From NCBI RefSeq assembly GCF_034058155.1, contig NZ_CP139148.1, forward strand, positions 2,170,001 to 2,234,000: a stretch of 64,000 bases of DNA, given 5' to 3'. The notes beneath the pieces were generated by a model. It saw nothing but the letters and a program-made list of their open reading frames with translations. It searched no databases and was not told the origin of the DNA. Shown piece after piece: positions 9,880 to 18,116 of the stretch (position 1 is its first letter; each line of letters begins with the position of its first letter). This stretch comes from Flavobacterium sp. KACC 22761. GTDB lineage: Bacteria; Bacteroidota; Bacteroidia; Flavobacteriales; Flavobacteriaceae. The position numbers and the translations under genes are program-made.

Positions 9880-9963
9880 CTTTTTGTGGCGGTTAGCTCT
9901 CGCTCTTTTTTTACGTTTGTGAGTAGCTACCTTATGTCTCTTTCTTTTTTTACCACTTGGCAT
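9871..9963 (-). CDS. Small highly basic protein, ribosomal THX-like candidate (30 aa)
   Basis: An ATG at 9963-9961 opens a 30-codon frame that begins MPSGKKRKRHKVATHKRKK and is almost entirely Lys, Arg and His. I recognise this sequence type as conserved across Bacteroidota, usually beside HU and RNase G; some annotations call it a bTHX-like 30S protein, though resemblance to Thermus THX is only in size and charge. Its extreme composition suggests binding to rRNA. It sits 32 nt after the HU gene on the same strand and probably shares its transcript, which ends at the hairpin overlapping the stop codon. Existence as a gene is likely; the ribosomal role is inference. Confidence 0.75.
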   Translation of the reverse strand: MPSGKKRKRHKVATHKRKKRARANRHKKKK

Positions 9964-9994
9964 ATCGTGTCAGATTTTATGTTAATTAATAGTA

Positions 9995-10285
9995 TTATTT
10001 TGCTTCGTTGTTCGTTTTTACTCCTTCTACAAAAACTTTTGCAGGTTTAAACGCAGGGATGTTGTGTGCTGGAATTTTTATAGTAGTATTTTTAGAAATA
10101 TTTCTACCAGTTTTTTCAGCTCTTGTTTTAACGATAAAGCTTCCGAAACCTCTTAGGTAAACATTGTCTCCAGTTTCTAATGAAGTTTTAACTTCTTCCA
10201 TAAAAGTTTCTACTGTTGCTTGAACATCTCCTTTTTCAAGACCTAGTTTCTCTGAAATTTTCGCTACGATATCTGCTTTCGTCAT
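9995..10285 (-). CDS. hup: HU family DNA-binding protein
   Basis: 96-residue nucleoid protein of the HU/IHF family, length typical. It starts MTKADIVAKISEKLGLEKG, followed by the dimerisation helices, the GFGSFIVKTRAEKTGRN beta-arm entry, and the IPAFKPAKVF stretch near the end that is family-typical (PxFKPxK). It should bind and bend DNA as a dimer with little sequence preference. A Bacteroidota-type promoter lies upstream (10335-10366). It is probably co-transcribed with the small basic gene, consistent with high constitutive expression. Confidence 0.95.
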   Translation of the reverse strand: MTKADIVAKISEKLGLEKGDVQATVETFMEEVKTSLETGDNVYLRGFGSFIVKTRAEKTGRNISKNTTIKIPAHNIPAFKPAKVFVEGVKTNNEAK

Positions 10286-10334
10286 TTTCTTTCCTATTTT
10301 ATTTTATAAATGATGTACTATTTTTTTGAGTTTG

Positions 10335-10366
10335 CAAATATAGGAATTAAAAAAATAATTAATCAA
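10335..10366 (-). promoter_or_regulatory. Promoter of hup, Bacteroidota consensus
   Basis: On the minus strand a -7 element TATATTTG (10342-10335) is preceded by TTG (10366-10364) with 21 nt between, matching the TTG-N17-23-TAnnTTTG primary sigma consensus. It lies about 50 nt upstream of the HU start codon. Confidence 0.75.
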
Positions 10367-10425
10367 GCTAAATCGTTAAATTTTAATTACATAAACATTT
10401 ACTTTTGTTTTCTAAGTATTTTTGA

Positions 10426-11472
10426 ATGGATTTTTATAACATATTGATAAATTGGTATTTACAGAACAAACGCGATTTGCCGTGGCGTAAAACGGCCGAT
10501 CCGTACCTGATTTGGCTCTCAGAAATTATGCTGCAGCAAACTCGAGTTGCGCAAGGAATGCCTTACTTTTTTGCATTTACCAAGGAATTTCCTACTGTAT
10601 TTGATCTTGCAAATGCCTCAGAAGAGCAAGTTTTGAAACTTTGGCAGGGATTAGGGTACTATTCTCGTGCTCGAAATTTGCATAAAACGGCTCAATATGT
10701 GGCAAATGAACTCAACGGCGTTTTTCCTGAAAACTATAAAAATCTATTAAAATTAAAAGGTGTTGGCGAATATACAGCTGCAGCAATTGCTTCTTTCTCT
10801 TATAATGAGGCAGTTCCTGTTGTTGATGGAAATGTATTTCGAGTACTTTCGCGTTATTTTGATATCGAGTCAGATATTGCTCTGCCGGCAACAAAAAAAG
10901 AGTTCGCTGAATTGGCTTTTGAATTAATGCCGAAAGATAACCCGGCAATATTCAATCAGGCGATAATGGAATTTGGTGCTTTGCAATGCGTGCCTAAAAG
11001 TCCAAATTGCTTAGTTTGTGATTTTAATGCAAGTTGCGCGGCTTTGCAGAAAAAGAAAGTTTCGGTTTTGCCTGTCAAATCAAAAAAGACAAAAGTGACG
11101 AATCGTTTCTTTAATTATTTGGTTTTAGAAGATGCTTTAGGAAATACTTTGATAAAAAAAAGAACCGAAAAAGGAATTTGGCATAATTTATATGAATTTC
11201 CGTTGCTTGAAACCGATGAAATTGTTGGTTTCGAGGTAATTTCAAAGGCCGTTCAAAAAGATCTTTTTTCAGCTTATACTATTATAGGTATAGAGGAATG
11301 TGCCGAAACTGCGGTCTTACACAAACTTTCGCATCAACATCTGCATATTCAGTTTTGGAAGGTCAGAATTAGTGAAGTAATTGAGAATGGTTTGACTTAC
11401 AGTGAGTTAAAAAATAATCCGTTTCCAATTGTGATATATAATTTTATCGAAAAGCAAGAATTAAATTGCTAA
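10426..11472 (+). CDS. mutY: A/G-specific adenine glycosylase
   Basis: 348-residue base-excision repair glycosylase that removes adenine mispaired with 8-oxoguanine. Catalytic Glu33 sits in SEIMLQQT, the helix-hairpin-helix with Asp134 in LKGVGEYTAA...VVDGNV, and the 4Fe-4S ligands are Cys188, Cys195, Cys198 and Cys204 in the standard C-x6-C-x2-C-x5-C spacing. The C-terminal part (from about 225) is the Nudix-like 8-oxoG recognition domain. A -7-like TACTTTTG at 10400-10407 lies 18 nt before the ATG. It is the first gene of a same-strand run mutY-ssb-gldE-gldD with gaps of 36, 23 and 1 nt, the arrangement known from F. johnsoniae. Call is secure. Confidence 0.97.
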   Translation: MDFYNILINWYLQNKRDLPWRKTADPYLIWLSEIMLQQTRVAQGMPYFFAFTKEFPTVFDLANASEEQVLKLWQGLGYYSRARNLHKTAQYVANELNGVFPENYKNLLKLKGVGEYTAAAIASFSYNEAVPVVDGNVFRVLSRYFDIESDIALPATKKEFAELAFELMPKDNPAIFNQAIMEFGALQCVPKSPNCLVCDFNASCAALQKKKVSVLPVKSKKTKVTNRFFNYLVLEDALGNTLIKKRTEKGIWHNLYEFPLLETDEIVGFEVISKAVQKDLFSAYTIIGIEECAETAVLHKLSHQHLHIQFWKVRISEVIENGLTYSELKNNPFPIVIYNFIEKQELNC

Positions 11473-11508
11473 AAAAATGTATCTTTGGGAGAAATACTAC
11501 CAAAAACT

Positions 11509-11949
11509 ATGAACGGAACATTAAATAAAGTTATGCTAATAGGCCATTTAGGCGATGATGTAAAGATGCATTATTTTGATGGAGGGAATTGCATCGGAAG
11601 GTTTCAATTGGCCACAAACGAAGTTTATATCAACAAAACCACCAACGAAAAAATAACTTCAACAGAGTGGCATAATCTAGTGGTGCGCAATAAAGCGGCC
11701 GAAATTTGCGAAAAATATTTGTCCAAGGGAGATAAAATTTATGTCGAAGGCCGAATTAAATCGCGCCAATGGCAAGCAGAAGACGGCACGACAAAATATA
11801 CAACAGAAATTCAGGTTACAGAGTTTACTTTCTTGACTACCAAAAAAGAAACCGGAAATCATAAGCCACATCAGGATCAGGAATCGGCAAAAAACACTAA
11901 CTTTGACGCTTCAAACGAAAGCTTGCCTATAAACGACTTGCCTTTTTGA
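11509..11949 (+). CDS. ssb: Single-stranded DNA-binding protein
   Basis: 146-residue SSB with the OB fold in the N-terminal 110 residues (NKVMLIGHLGDD, RFQLATNE, EWHNLVVRNKAAE, YVEGRIKSRQW) and a polar tail ending in the acidic tip N-D-L-P-F, which recruits replication and repair proteins. I chose ATG 11509 because the OB fold starts right after it; the in-frame TTG at 11485 would add eight unlikely residues and overlaps a -7-like TATCTTTG (11480-11487). It lies between mutY and gldE, so it may be co-transcribed with a motility gene. Confidence 0.95.
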   Translation: MNGTLNKVMLIGHLGDDVKMHYFDGGNCIGRFQLATNEVYINKTTNEKITSTEWHNLVVRNKAAEICEKYLSKGDKIYVEGRIKSRQWQAEDGTTKYTTEIQVTEFTFLTTKKETGNHKPHQDQESAKNTNFDASNESLPINDLPF

Positions 11950-11972
11950 TTGTTTAACTAATCTTTTTTAAT

Positions 11973-13268
11973 TTGGACCCAGAGCCCAGTTTATTTTTAT
12001 CTACAACTTTAGACATCAATTTAATTATTGGTTTTGTCGGAATATTTATTTTGCTGTTTTTATCAGCGATTGTTTCAGGTGCCGAAGTTGCTCTTTTTTC
12101 ATTATCTCAAAAAGATATTGACGAAGCACTGAATGAAAATCTTTCAAAAGGGAAAATTATTTCCAATCTTTTGGATAAACCTAAAAAATTGCTTGCAACA
12201 CTTCTAGTTGCTAATAATTTTCTAAATATCGGAGTTGTTATTCTGTTCTCTTTTATTGGCCGAGATATTTTTTCGCATATTAGTTCGCCTGCTTTTAAAT
12301 TCTTTTTAGAAGTTGTTTTGGTTACTTCTCTGATTTTATTATTTGCAGAAGTTTTGCCGAAAGTTTATGCGAGCCGAAACAATTTAAAATTTGCAAAACG
12401 TGTTGCTTATCCTATTGCATTTTTAGACAAATTACTTTCGCCCATAAGTTTGCCTATGCGAGCTGTTACCTTATATTTGCAGCGTAAATTAGGGAAACAG
12501 AAGAATAGTTTTTCAATAAATCAAATTTCTCAAGCGCTCGAACTTACAGATTCTGAAGGAACATCAACAGAAGAGCAAAAAATCCTGGAAGGAATTGTTT
12601 CTTTTGGGAATACCGATACAAAGCAGGTTATGAGTCCGAGGATTGATGTTTTTGCTTTGGAAATTTCAGAAACATTTACAGAAATTTATCCGAAAATTAT
12701 TGAAAGCGGTTTTTCAAGAATCCCGATTTACCGAGACAATATCGATCAAATTGAAGGCGTTTTGTTTGTAAAAGATTTGTTGCCTCATATTGATAAAGAA
12801 GAATTTGATTGGACTTCATTAATGCGAGAAGCGTTTTTTGTTCCTGAGAATAAAAAATTGGACAATTTATTAAAGGATTTCCAAAGCCTTAAAAGCCATT
12901 TGGCGATTGTGGTTGATGAATATGGCGGAACTTCTGGATTGGTTTCGTTGGAAGATGTTATTGAAGAAATAGTAGGAGATATCAGTGACGAGTTTGACGA
13001 TGAAAATGTGAATTTCTCGCAGATAGATGAAAAGAATTTTCTTTTTGAAGGAAAAATAAACCTGAAAGATTTTTACAGAATTGTAGATGTTGATGAAGAT
13101 GTTTTTGACGCGCACAAAGGAGAGGCAGAAACATTGGCAGGATTTATTTTGGAAATTTTAGGGAATTTCCCAAAAAAAGACCAAAAAATAGCTTTTGAAA
13201 ACTGTGTTTTTACAATTGAAACAGTTGACAAAAAGCGTGTAAAACAAATAAAAGTAACGATAGATTAA
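11973..13268 (+). CDS. gldE: Gliding motility-associated protein GldE (CNNM/CorC type)
   Basis: 431-residue integral membrane protein: three or four hydrophobic segments in the CNNM (DUF21) domain (residues about 15-160), a pair of CBS domains (about 205-330, with VMSPRIDVFAL and VVDEYGGTSGLVSLEDV) and a C-terminal CorC/HlyC transporter-associated domain. In F. johnsoniae gldE overlaps or abuts gldD and supports gliding and GldD function. No ATG is available; TTG 11973 is the only start after the in-frame stop at 11955 and gives MDPEPSLFLS. gldD begins 1 nt after its stop. The CNNM/CorC architecture suggests ion (Mg2+) handling, but its role in gliding is not resolved. Confidence 0.93.
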   Translation: MDPEPSLFLSTTLDINLIIGFVGIFILLFLSAIVSGAEVALFSLSQKDIDEALNENLSKGKIISNLLDKPKKLLATLLVANNFLNIGVVILFSFIGRDIFSHISSPAFKFFLEVVLVTSLILLFAEVLPKVYASRNNLKFAKRVAYPIAFLDKLLSPISLPMRAVTLYLQRKLGKQKNSFSINQISQALELTDSEGTSTEEQKILEGIVSFGNTDTKQVMSPRIDVFALEISETFTEIYPKIIESGFSRIPIYRDNIDQIEGVLFVKDLLPHIDKEEFDWTSLMREAFFVPENKKLDNLLKDFQSLKSHLAIVVDEYGGTSGLVSLEDVIEEIVGDISDEFDDENVNFSQIDEKNFLFEGKINLKDFYRIVDVDEDVFDAHKGEAETLAGFILEILGNFPKKDQKIAFENCVFTIETVDKKRVKQIKVTID

Positions 13269-13269
13269 G

Positions 13270-13830
13270 ATGTTAAAAAAGATAATTTCAGCAGCAGTAA
13301 TTATATTGACGCTAACTTTGGCAAGCTGTAAAGATGATGTTTTGCCAAAACCGGCAAGTTTTCTTCGTTTGGATTATCCGGAAGCAAAATATGTTCATTT
13401 TGAAAATAACTGTCCGTTTGCTTTTGATATGAATGAAACTGCAATTATTAAAGGCGAAAAAGACTGCGGATTTGCGATTACGTATCCAAAAATGAAAGCT
13501 ACAATTTATCTGACTTATAAACCGGTTCACGGCGATATTAATAAGCTTTTGAAAGATGCACAAAAACTTACCTACGAGCACGTTATTAAAGCCGATGATA
13601 TTCTAGAACAGCCTTATTTAAATCAAGAAAAAAGGGTTTATGGAATGTTTTATCAAGTAGATGGAAATGCTGCCACAAACTCACAATTTTACGTTACCGA
13701 TAGTACAAAACACTTTATAACGGGTTCAATGTACTTTTATGCAAAACCTAATTTTGATTCTGTTATGCCAGCGGCGAGTTATATCAAAAACGATATGCAG
13801 CGATTGATGGAAACATTGAAATGGAAATAA
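13270..13830 (+). CDS. gldD: Gliding motility lipoprotein GldD
   Basis: 186-residue lipoprotein with a signal peptide ending in the lipobox LASC (Cys20), then K-D-D. It matches GldD in length, in its position immediately after gldE, and in segments such as PKPASFLRLDYPEAKY and NNCPFAF. GldD is required for gliding motility and for stability of the GldK-N type IX secretion core in F. johnsoniae; its biochemical activity is unknown. Translation is probably coupled to gldE (1 nt gap). A strong terminator follows directly, so it is the last gene of the operon. Confidence 0.95.
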   Translation: MLKKIISAAVIILTLTLASCKDDVLPKPASFLRLDYPEAKYVHFENNCPFAFDMNETAIIKGEKDCGFAITYPKMKATIYLTYKPVHGDINKLLKDAQKLTYEHVIKADDILEQPYLNQEKRVYGMFYQVDGNAATNSQFYVTDSTKHFITGSMYFYAKPNFDSVMPAASYIKNDMQRLMETLKWK

Positions 13831-13867
13831 AAACAAAACGGCGTTCATATTGAACGCCGTTTTGTTT
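13831..13867 (+). terminator. Terminator after gldD
   Basis: Perfect 17-bp arms (13831-13847 and 13851-13867) around a TAT loop, with an aacggcgttca core and a T-rich end, begin immediately after the gldD stop codon. Confidence 0.9.
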
Positions 13868-13953
13868 TTATTTGTAAATTGAAAATTAGAAGTTTTGTTC
13901 TGATATTTTCTTTATGTTAACTCTTGAAACGCTGACGCTAGAATAAGATTTAT

Positions 13954-14310
13954 CTAAGTGTTTGTGTGGTTCATTATTGAATAGATGGTTTGTTCTTCTA
14001 ATAAATATGGTGAAGCTAAGTCGTTAATGTACTCTTTTTTATCATTGATGCTCATTTCGTTCCATTCATCAGTGTTTTTTAGATGACTTTTAATGGAATT
14101 TATTAAAGTTTTTCCAAATCGATTGTCAGGCGTAATCGCAAATGAAAATTCTTTTCCTATAGATGAATTAAATTGTATTAGTAAGTCTGATAAGATTTCT
14201 CCAACAATTGGACTAGCTGCAAATTCTTTGCTTTCAGGCTCTCTGCTTTCAAATTTAATAAAACTTATAAGTTTAATTAATGTATATATCTTTACTTTGT
14301 TTTCAATCAT
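13954..14310 (-). CDS. Hypothetical protein, 118 aa
   Basis: I do not recognise this protein. It begins with ATG 14310 and reads MIENKVKIYTLIKLISFI, is predicted soluble and mixed-charge, and has no signal peptide, Cys pair or obvious motif. The middle contains a possible helical segment (LSDLLIQFNSSIGKEF) and the C-terminal half is Lys/Asn/Ser-rich. An antisense frame at 14093-14347 overlaps it; the minus frame has more natural codon and amino-acid use and normal charge balance, so I favour it. No neighbours share its operon. It could be an orphan or a fast-evolving small regulator. Confidence 0.55.
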   Translation of the reverse strand: MIENKVKIYTLIKLISFIKFESREPESKEFAASPIVGEILSDLLIQFNSSIGKEFSFAITPDNRFGKTLINSIKSHLKNTDEWNEMSINDKKEYINDLASPYLLEEQTIYSIMNHTNT

Positions 14311-14429
14311 AATCTTTAGCTTTTTCTCTCAGTTAACATTTATGTAGCCCATGAAATAATGTTTTGAAAATTTACGGAGTCGCTTTATCAATATTTTTAA
14401 TTTTGCTACTACTCACAAATATAAATTAA

Positions 14430-14457
14430 AAAAGGCACTCAAATCTGAATGCCTTTT
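14430..14457 (-). terminator. Terminator after heavy-metal-domain lipoprotein gene
   Basis: aaaaggcactca pairs with tgaatgcctttt with one mismatch, 22 nt beyond the minus-strand stop codon; the minus strand leaves an A/T-rich run. Confidence 0.65.
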
Positions 14458-14478
14458 ATGATTATTAAAATTTCGAAT

Positions 14479-14856
14479 TTAAGATTTAAAATTCAAAACC
14501 TTATATGTTTTTCCATCACCAGTAGCTTGAACAGTTTTTGTCAAAGATTCTTGATTTTGAACGGTTTTGTCAAAAGTGACGGTTGCCATTTTTTTGTCAA
14601 AATCAACAGTAGCTTTTTCAACGCCGTCAAGATTTGATAATTCTTTTTCAATAGTTTTGGCACATCCCATTGCACAAGTCATTCCTTCGATTTCGAAACT
14701 TGCAGTTTGCACATTTTCAGCAGCGATTGCTTTTTGTTCTTTAGCAGTTGTTTCTAATGGTTTTATGTTAGCCAGATTTTTATCTTCTTCTTTCTTGCAA
14801 CCGACTAATACTAAACCAGCAATAGCTAACGACGCGAATATTTTAGTGAATTTCAT
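14479..14856 (-). CDS. Heavy-metal-associated (HMA) domain lipoprotein
   Basis: 125-residue protein with signal peptide and lipobox LVGC (Cys20), a short linker rich in Lys/Ala/Glu, then a CopZ/Atx1-type HMA fold (about residues 50-118). The metal site is G-M-T-C-A-M-G-C: Cys61 and Cys65 are spaced CxxxC, not the usual CxxC of copper chaperones. The rest of the fold is normal (KTIEKELSNLDGVEKATVDF, ATVTFD). It would sit in the periplasm or on the outer membrane and may bind Cu, Zn or similar ions. No metal ATPase or efflux gene is adjacent. Fold is sure; metal and partner are not. Confidence 0.88.
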   Translation of the reverse strand: MKFTKIFASLAIAGLVLVGCKKEEDKNLANIKPLETTAKEQKAIAAENVQTASFEIEGMTCAMGCAKTIEKELSNLDGVEKATVDFDKKMATVTFDKTVQNQESLTKTVQATGDGKTYKVLNFKS

Positions 14857-14956
14857 ATTTATGATTTTTAAATTGTCAATATGTTTGTTGCAAAATTAAT
14901 AAAAACCAAATGGTTGGTTCGCAAAATAATTACAAATTTGCAGTAAAATACAATTT

Positions 14957-15823
14957 ATGGAAACAAAACAGTTAAAGTGGTTTTACTTGTCGATTCTTTC
15001 TCTAATCTGGGGAAGTTCTTTTATTTTGATAAAGAAGGGATTGATTGGCCTGACAGCTATTCAAGTAGGTTCTTTCCGAATTATTTTTGCGGCTTTGTTT
15101 CTGTTGATTGTAGGTTTCAATAGTCTAAAAAAGATTTCGCGTCGTCAATGGAAATTTGTTGCCATAACTTCGCTTTTTGGGACTTTCATGCCGGCTTATC
15201 TTTTTGCTATTGCAGAAACTCAGGTTAATAGTTCAATTGTTGCCATTTTGAATTCGCTTACGCCGTTAAATACATTGGTTTTAGGAATTGTAGCTTTCGG
15301 AATTCAATTTCAAAAAAGACAGGTTTTAGGTGTTTTTGTTGGGCTTGTTGGTTGTCTGCTTTTGGTTTTAAGCGGAGATTCTGCAGGCGGAACCCAGAAT
15401 TATTTATATGTTTTGCTTGTAGTTATTGCGACGCTCAGTTATGCAATCAATGTGAATTTGATTAAGAAATATTTGCATGATTTGAATTCAGTAAGCATTA
15501 CAACAGGAAATTTTGCTGTTCTGCTTTTGCCAGCGTTGATTATTCTAAGTACAACGGATATTAGCCAAAAAATATATTTTGAAGCAACGCAACATTCTAT
15601 ATTTTTTGTTGGAATTTTAGGGATTCTAGGAACCGGAATAGCTAATGTTTTGTTCTTTAAACTGATCCAAATATCCTCTCCAGTATTTGCAACATCTGTA
15701 ACTTATTTGATTCCCATAGTAGCTTTTTTCTGGGGATTGCTAGACAATGAATTTTTGACACCAATTCAGTCTGTTGGAGCATTTGTTATTTTGATCGGAG
15801 TGTATTTGTCGGCTAAGAAATAG
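14957..15823 (+). CDS. EamA/DMT family transporter
   Basis: 288-residue inner-membrane protein with about ten hydrophobic segments in two EamA repeats (residues about 8-140 and 150-285). The start WFYLSILSLIWGSSFILIKKGL and the GTGIANVLFFKLIQISSP stretch in the second repeat are typical of the drug/metabolite transporter superfamily. Members export amino acids, nucleobases or other small metabolites, or are of unknown substrate; nothing here narrows that. It stands alone, with repeat-rich DNA downstream and a divergent lipoprotein gene 100 nt upstream. Confidence 0.9.
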   Translation: METKQLKWFYLSILSLIWGSSFILIKKGLIGLTAIQVGSFRIIFAALFLLIVGFNSLKKISRRQWKFVAITSLFGTFMPAYLFAIAETQVNSSIVAILNSLTPLNTLVLGIVAFGIQFQKRQVLGVFVGLVGCLLLVLSGDSAGGTQNYLYVLLVVIATLSYAINVNLIKKYLHDLNSVSITTGNFAVLLLPALIILSTTDISQKIYFEATQHSIFFVGILGILGTGIANVLFFKLIQISSPVFATSVTYLIPIVAFFWGLLDNEFLTPIQSVGAFVILIGVYLSAKK

Positions 15824-15827
15824 TTGT

Positions 15828-15938
15828 GAATTATGAGTTATGAGTTATGAGTTTTGCGCATGTTACCTTGAGCGATGTCGAAGGGCGCGCCTATTGGAAC
15901 GGGGCTTCTCCTGAACTTTCGGGACGCTCAACCTGACA
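15828..15938. repeat. Tandem atgagtt units plus dispersed palindrome
   Basis: Three consecutive ttatgag units (about 15831-15852) lead into an imperfect palindrome (15861-15938) beginning tgttaccttgagcg and ending cgctcaacctgaca. The latter is a diverged relative of the element at 7897-7964. Confidence 0.6.
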
Positions 15939-15958
15939 AAACTTAGTAAATAAAAAAA

Positions 15959-15989
15959 GCTTTGTCAAAGTTTTAAACTTTGACAAAGC
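15959..15989. terminator. Bidirectional hairpin between EamA and M16 genes
   Basis: gctttgtcaaagttt pairs perfectly with aaactttgacaaagc; A-runs flank both sides. The same tgtcaaagtt/aactttgaca core recurs at 20642-20690, so this is both a repeat-family member and a plausible terminator for the two convergent genes. Confidence 0.8.
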
Positions 15990-16002
15990 CTATGAGAAAA
16001 AA

Positions 16003-16054
16003 ACTTAGCAACTTAGTGCCTTAGCAACTTAGAATCTTAGCATCTTAGCATCTT
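16003..16054. repeat. Tandem cttagca/cttagaa heptamers
   Basis: About seven imperfect copies of CTTAGCA-like heptamers run up to the stop codon of the M16 gene. No coding potential or hairpin is evident; this resembles the CTTTGCG array near 5420 in design. Confidence 0.7.
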
Positions 16055-18103
16055 TTAAAGAAAATCCGCATCAGAAACTCCTTCGTTTATTTTGATATCA
16101 GACATTTTGATGTCCAATTCAAAACCCACATTCTGAATTAAATTAAAAGGAACTTTTACGCCTTTTACTTCTTTGTAATCATTAAAATTGGTGATTTGCG
16201 TAACCGATTTTCCGGCTTGTTCACGAGTTTTAGATTCCGCCACTTTTAATCCCGATTTGATATCGTAGAAATATGTTGTTTTCCCGTCTTTAATTGCATA
16301 AGCGTCGCTTCCGTTGATTGGTTCGATGCCGTCAACTTTCAAGTCAGTTCTTTTTACTAGCTGTAATTCTTCAAACGGAGCAGCATTGGCTTTCATGTCT
16401 TTTAAGTCATCGCCTTCAAGGTTTTTGCGTTGACCTTGCTGTTCAACATAAGCGCCTTTTTCATTCACAACCTGTTTCATCAAATTCATAGTTCCCATAG
16501 AAAGCGAAACCATCATTTTTCCTTTTGAATCTAATTTTGAAGTAAAAGTCAATGGAGTAGGAGCTTGCGGAACCGTCGTGCTTCCGTTCATGTAAAGTGT
16601 TTTTACAGAAGTTACTGCTTTCTCGCCACCAATTGCTTTGATGTAATTTTCAAAAACCGTTTTTGCAGTAACATTTGTTGGAGCTTCTTTTTTAGTGGCT
16701 GGTTTTTCAACTGGATTTCCGTATTTGTCAAAATAATGAATAGGAATTTGCAGTTTCTCCAAACCAGAAATAACATCAGAGCCTTTTCCAACAATCACAA
16801 TTCGCATGTTGTCAAGCATGAAATATTTGTTTGCAACACGATAAATATCATCTGCAGTAACATTATTGATGGTCTGAATGTATTTTTCGTAGAAATCTGC
16901 AGGAAGTTTTTCTGTTTCGATGTTTAGAGCATAACGTGCAACGGCTTGAGGTTTTTCGACTTGCATTACAAATCTTCCAATGTAGCCCGCTTTTACATTT
17001 CGTAAAACTTCTGGATCAACTCTTTCGGTTCTAATTCGTTTGATTTCTTTGATAAATTGAACTACCGCGCTGTCAGTAACCGTATTTCGAACAGCTGAAT
17101 TTGCTTTAAATTTAGTTACATATTTTCCGCTCCCAATGCTTGAGCTAGCGCCGTATGTCCAGGCGTGTTGTTCGCGTAAATTCATGTTTAAATAACTGTT
17201 GAAATCACCTCCTAAAATTTGGTTTGCAATTACAGCCGGGAAAAAATCGGGATCGCTCATTCTTAAATTTACCGTATTTACCAATGAAATTTCAGATTGA
17301 ACGGCATTTGGAACATCAACAAAATCAATTTGCAAGTTCGAAACATTCTCTGGATTTGTATATGTGTTTTTTGGTGCAGCTTGCTTTTTCCATCCACTGA
17401 ATAATTTTTCAACTGCAGCTTTTGTTTCTTTGAATTTAATGTCTCCAATGACCACTAAATAAGCATTTTCTGGAACGAAATAAGTGTTGTAGTTGTTTTG
17501 AACATCTGCTAGAGTAACATTTTTCACAGTTTCCTCAGAAAGATACTCGCCGTTAGGATGATTTTTTCCAAAAGCTAAAACATCAACCACTCGGTTTGAA
17601 ATAGCCGGAACGCTTTTTTCGTCTGCTTTAAGACCTTCTAGAAGTTTTGCTTTTTCTTTATCAAATTCGGTTTGAGTAAAATTTGGCTGTAAAGCGCCTT
17701 CTGCTAAAAGTTCTAATACGCGTCCTGAATATTTGGACAAAGCGCTTGCATAGGCTCCTTGTGATGTAAAGTTGATATTTGCTCCGTAAAAGTCAATTTC
17801 TTCATTAAAAGCTTCTTTTGTTGTTTTTTTGGTTCCGTTGCCAATTAAGCTGCTGGTCAATTCGTCGACACCTTTTTTGTTGCCTTCAGTAAACGGTGCG
17901 TTATCCAGGGTTAGCGTAAAGCTTACTCGCGGTAATTTGTGGTTTTCAACAACTAAAACCTTCATTCCGTTTGCTAAAACAAAGGTCTGGGGTTTTTTGA
18001 TGTTGACTACTGGGGCGTTTCCTGGTTTTGGTTGTGGACGATCTTGTGCTATCATAATTCCTGTTAGGAAAAAAAGGATTAAAAAAGGATATATTTTTTT
18101 CAT
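16055..18103 (-). CDS. M16 peptidase-like protein lacking the zinc motif, with C-terminal lipoprotein-carrier-like domain
   Basis: 682 residues with signal peptide (cleavage near M-I-A-Q). Residues about 30-450 form two M16 (insulinase) domains, but where HxxEH should be the sequence reads G-V-D-E-L-T-S-S-L, so the zinc site is lost. A further domain, about residues 475-682, resembles outer-membrane lipoprotein-sorting or TonB-associated beta proteins (KTLYMNGSTT, VNEKGAYVEQQGQR, YDIKSGLKVAESKT, DYKEVKGVKVPFNL). The adjacent upstream gene, 13 nt away, encodes a catalytically intact M16 partner, so this is the inactive subunit of a periplasmic heterodimer, as in mitochondrial processing peptidase-like pairs. 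Substrate unknown. Confidence 0.88.
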   Translation of the reverse strand: MKKIYPFLILFFLTGIMIAQDRPQPKPGNAPVVNIKKPQTFVLANGMKVLVVENHKLPRVSFTLTLDNAPFTEGNKKGVDELTSSLIGNGTKKTTKEAFNEEIDFYGANINFTSQGAYASALSKYSGRVLELLAEGALQPNFTQTEFDKEKAKLLEGLKADEKSVPAISNRVVDVLAFGKNHPNGEYLSEETVKNVTLADVQNNYNTYFVPENAYLVVIGDIKFKETKAAVEKLFSGWKKQAAPKNTYTNPENVSNLQIDFVDVPNAVQSEISLVNTVNLRMSDPDFFPAVIANQILGGDFNSYLNMNLREQHAWTYGASSSIGSGKYVTKFKANSAVRNTVTDSAVVQFIKEIKRIRTERVDPEVLRNVKAGYIGRFVMQVEKPQAVARYALNIETEKLPADFYEKYIQTINNVTADDIYRVANKYFMLDNMRIVIVGKGSDVISGLEKLQIPIHYFDKYGNPVEKPATKKEAPTNVTAKTVFENYIKAIGGEKAVTSVKTLYMNGSTTVPQAPTPLTFTSKLDSKGKMMVSLSMGTMNLMKQVVNEKGAYVEQQGQRKNLEGDDLKDMKANAAPFEELQLVKRTDLKVDGIEPINGSDAYAIKDGKTTYFYDIKSGLKVAESKTREQAGKSVTQITNFNDYKEVKGVKVPFNLIQNVGFELDIKMSDIKINEGVSDADFL

Positions 18104-18116
18104 GATTCGATACTTC

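Noticed and set aside
14093..14347. 84-codon plus-strand frame opposite the 118-aa hypothetical
   Set aside because: Hydrophobic Ile/Ser/Phe-rich composition typical of an antisense frame; the minus-strand frame is more protein-like.
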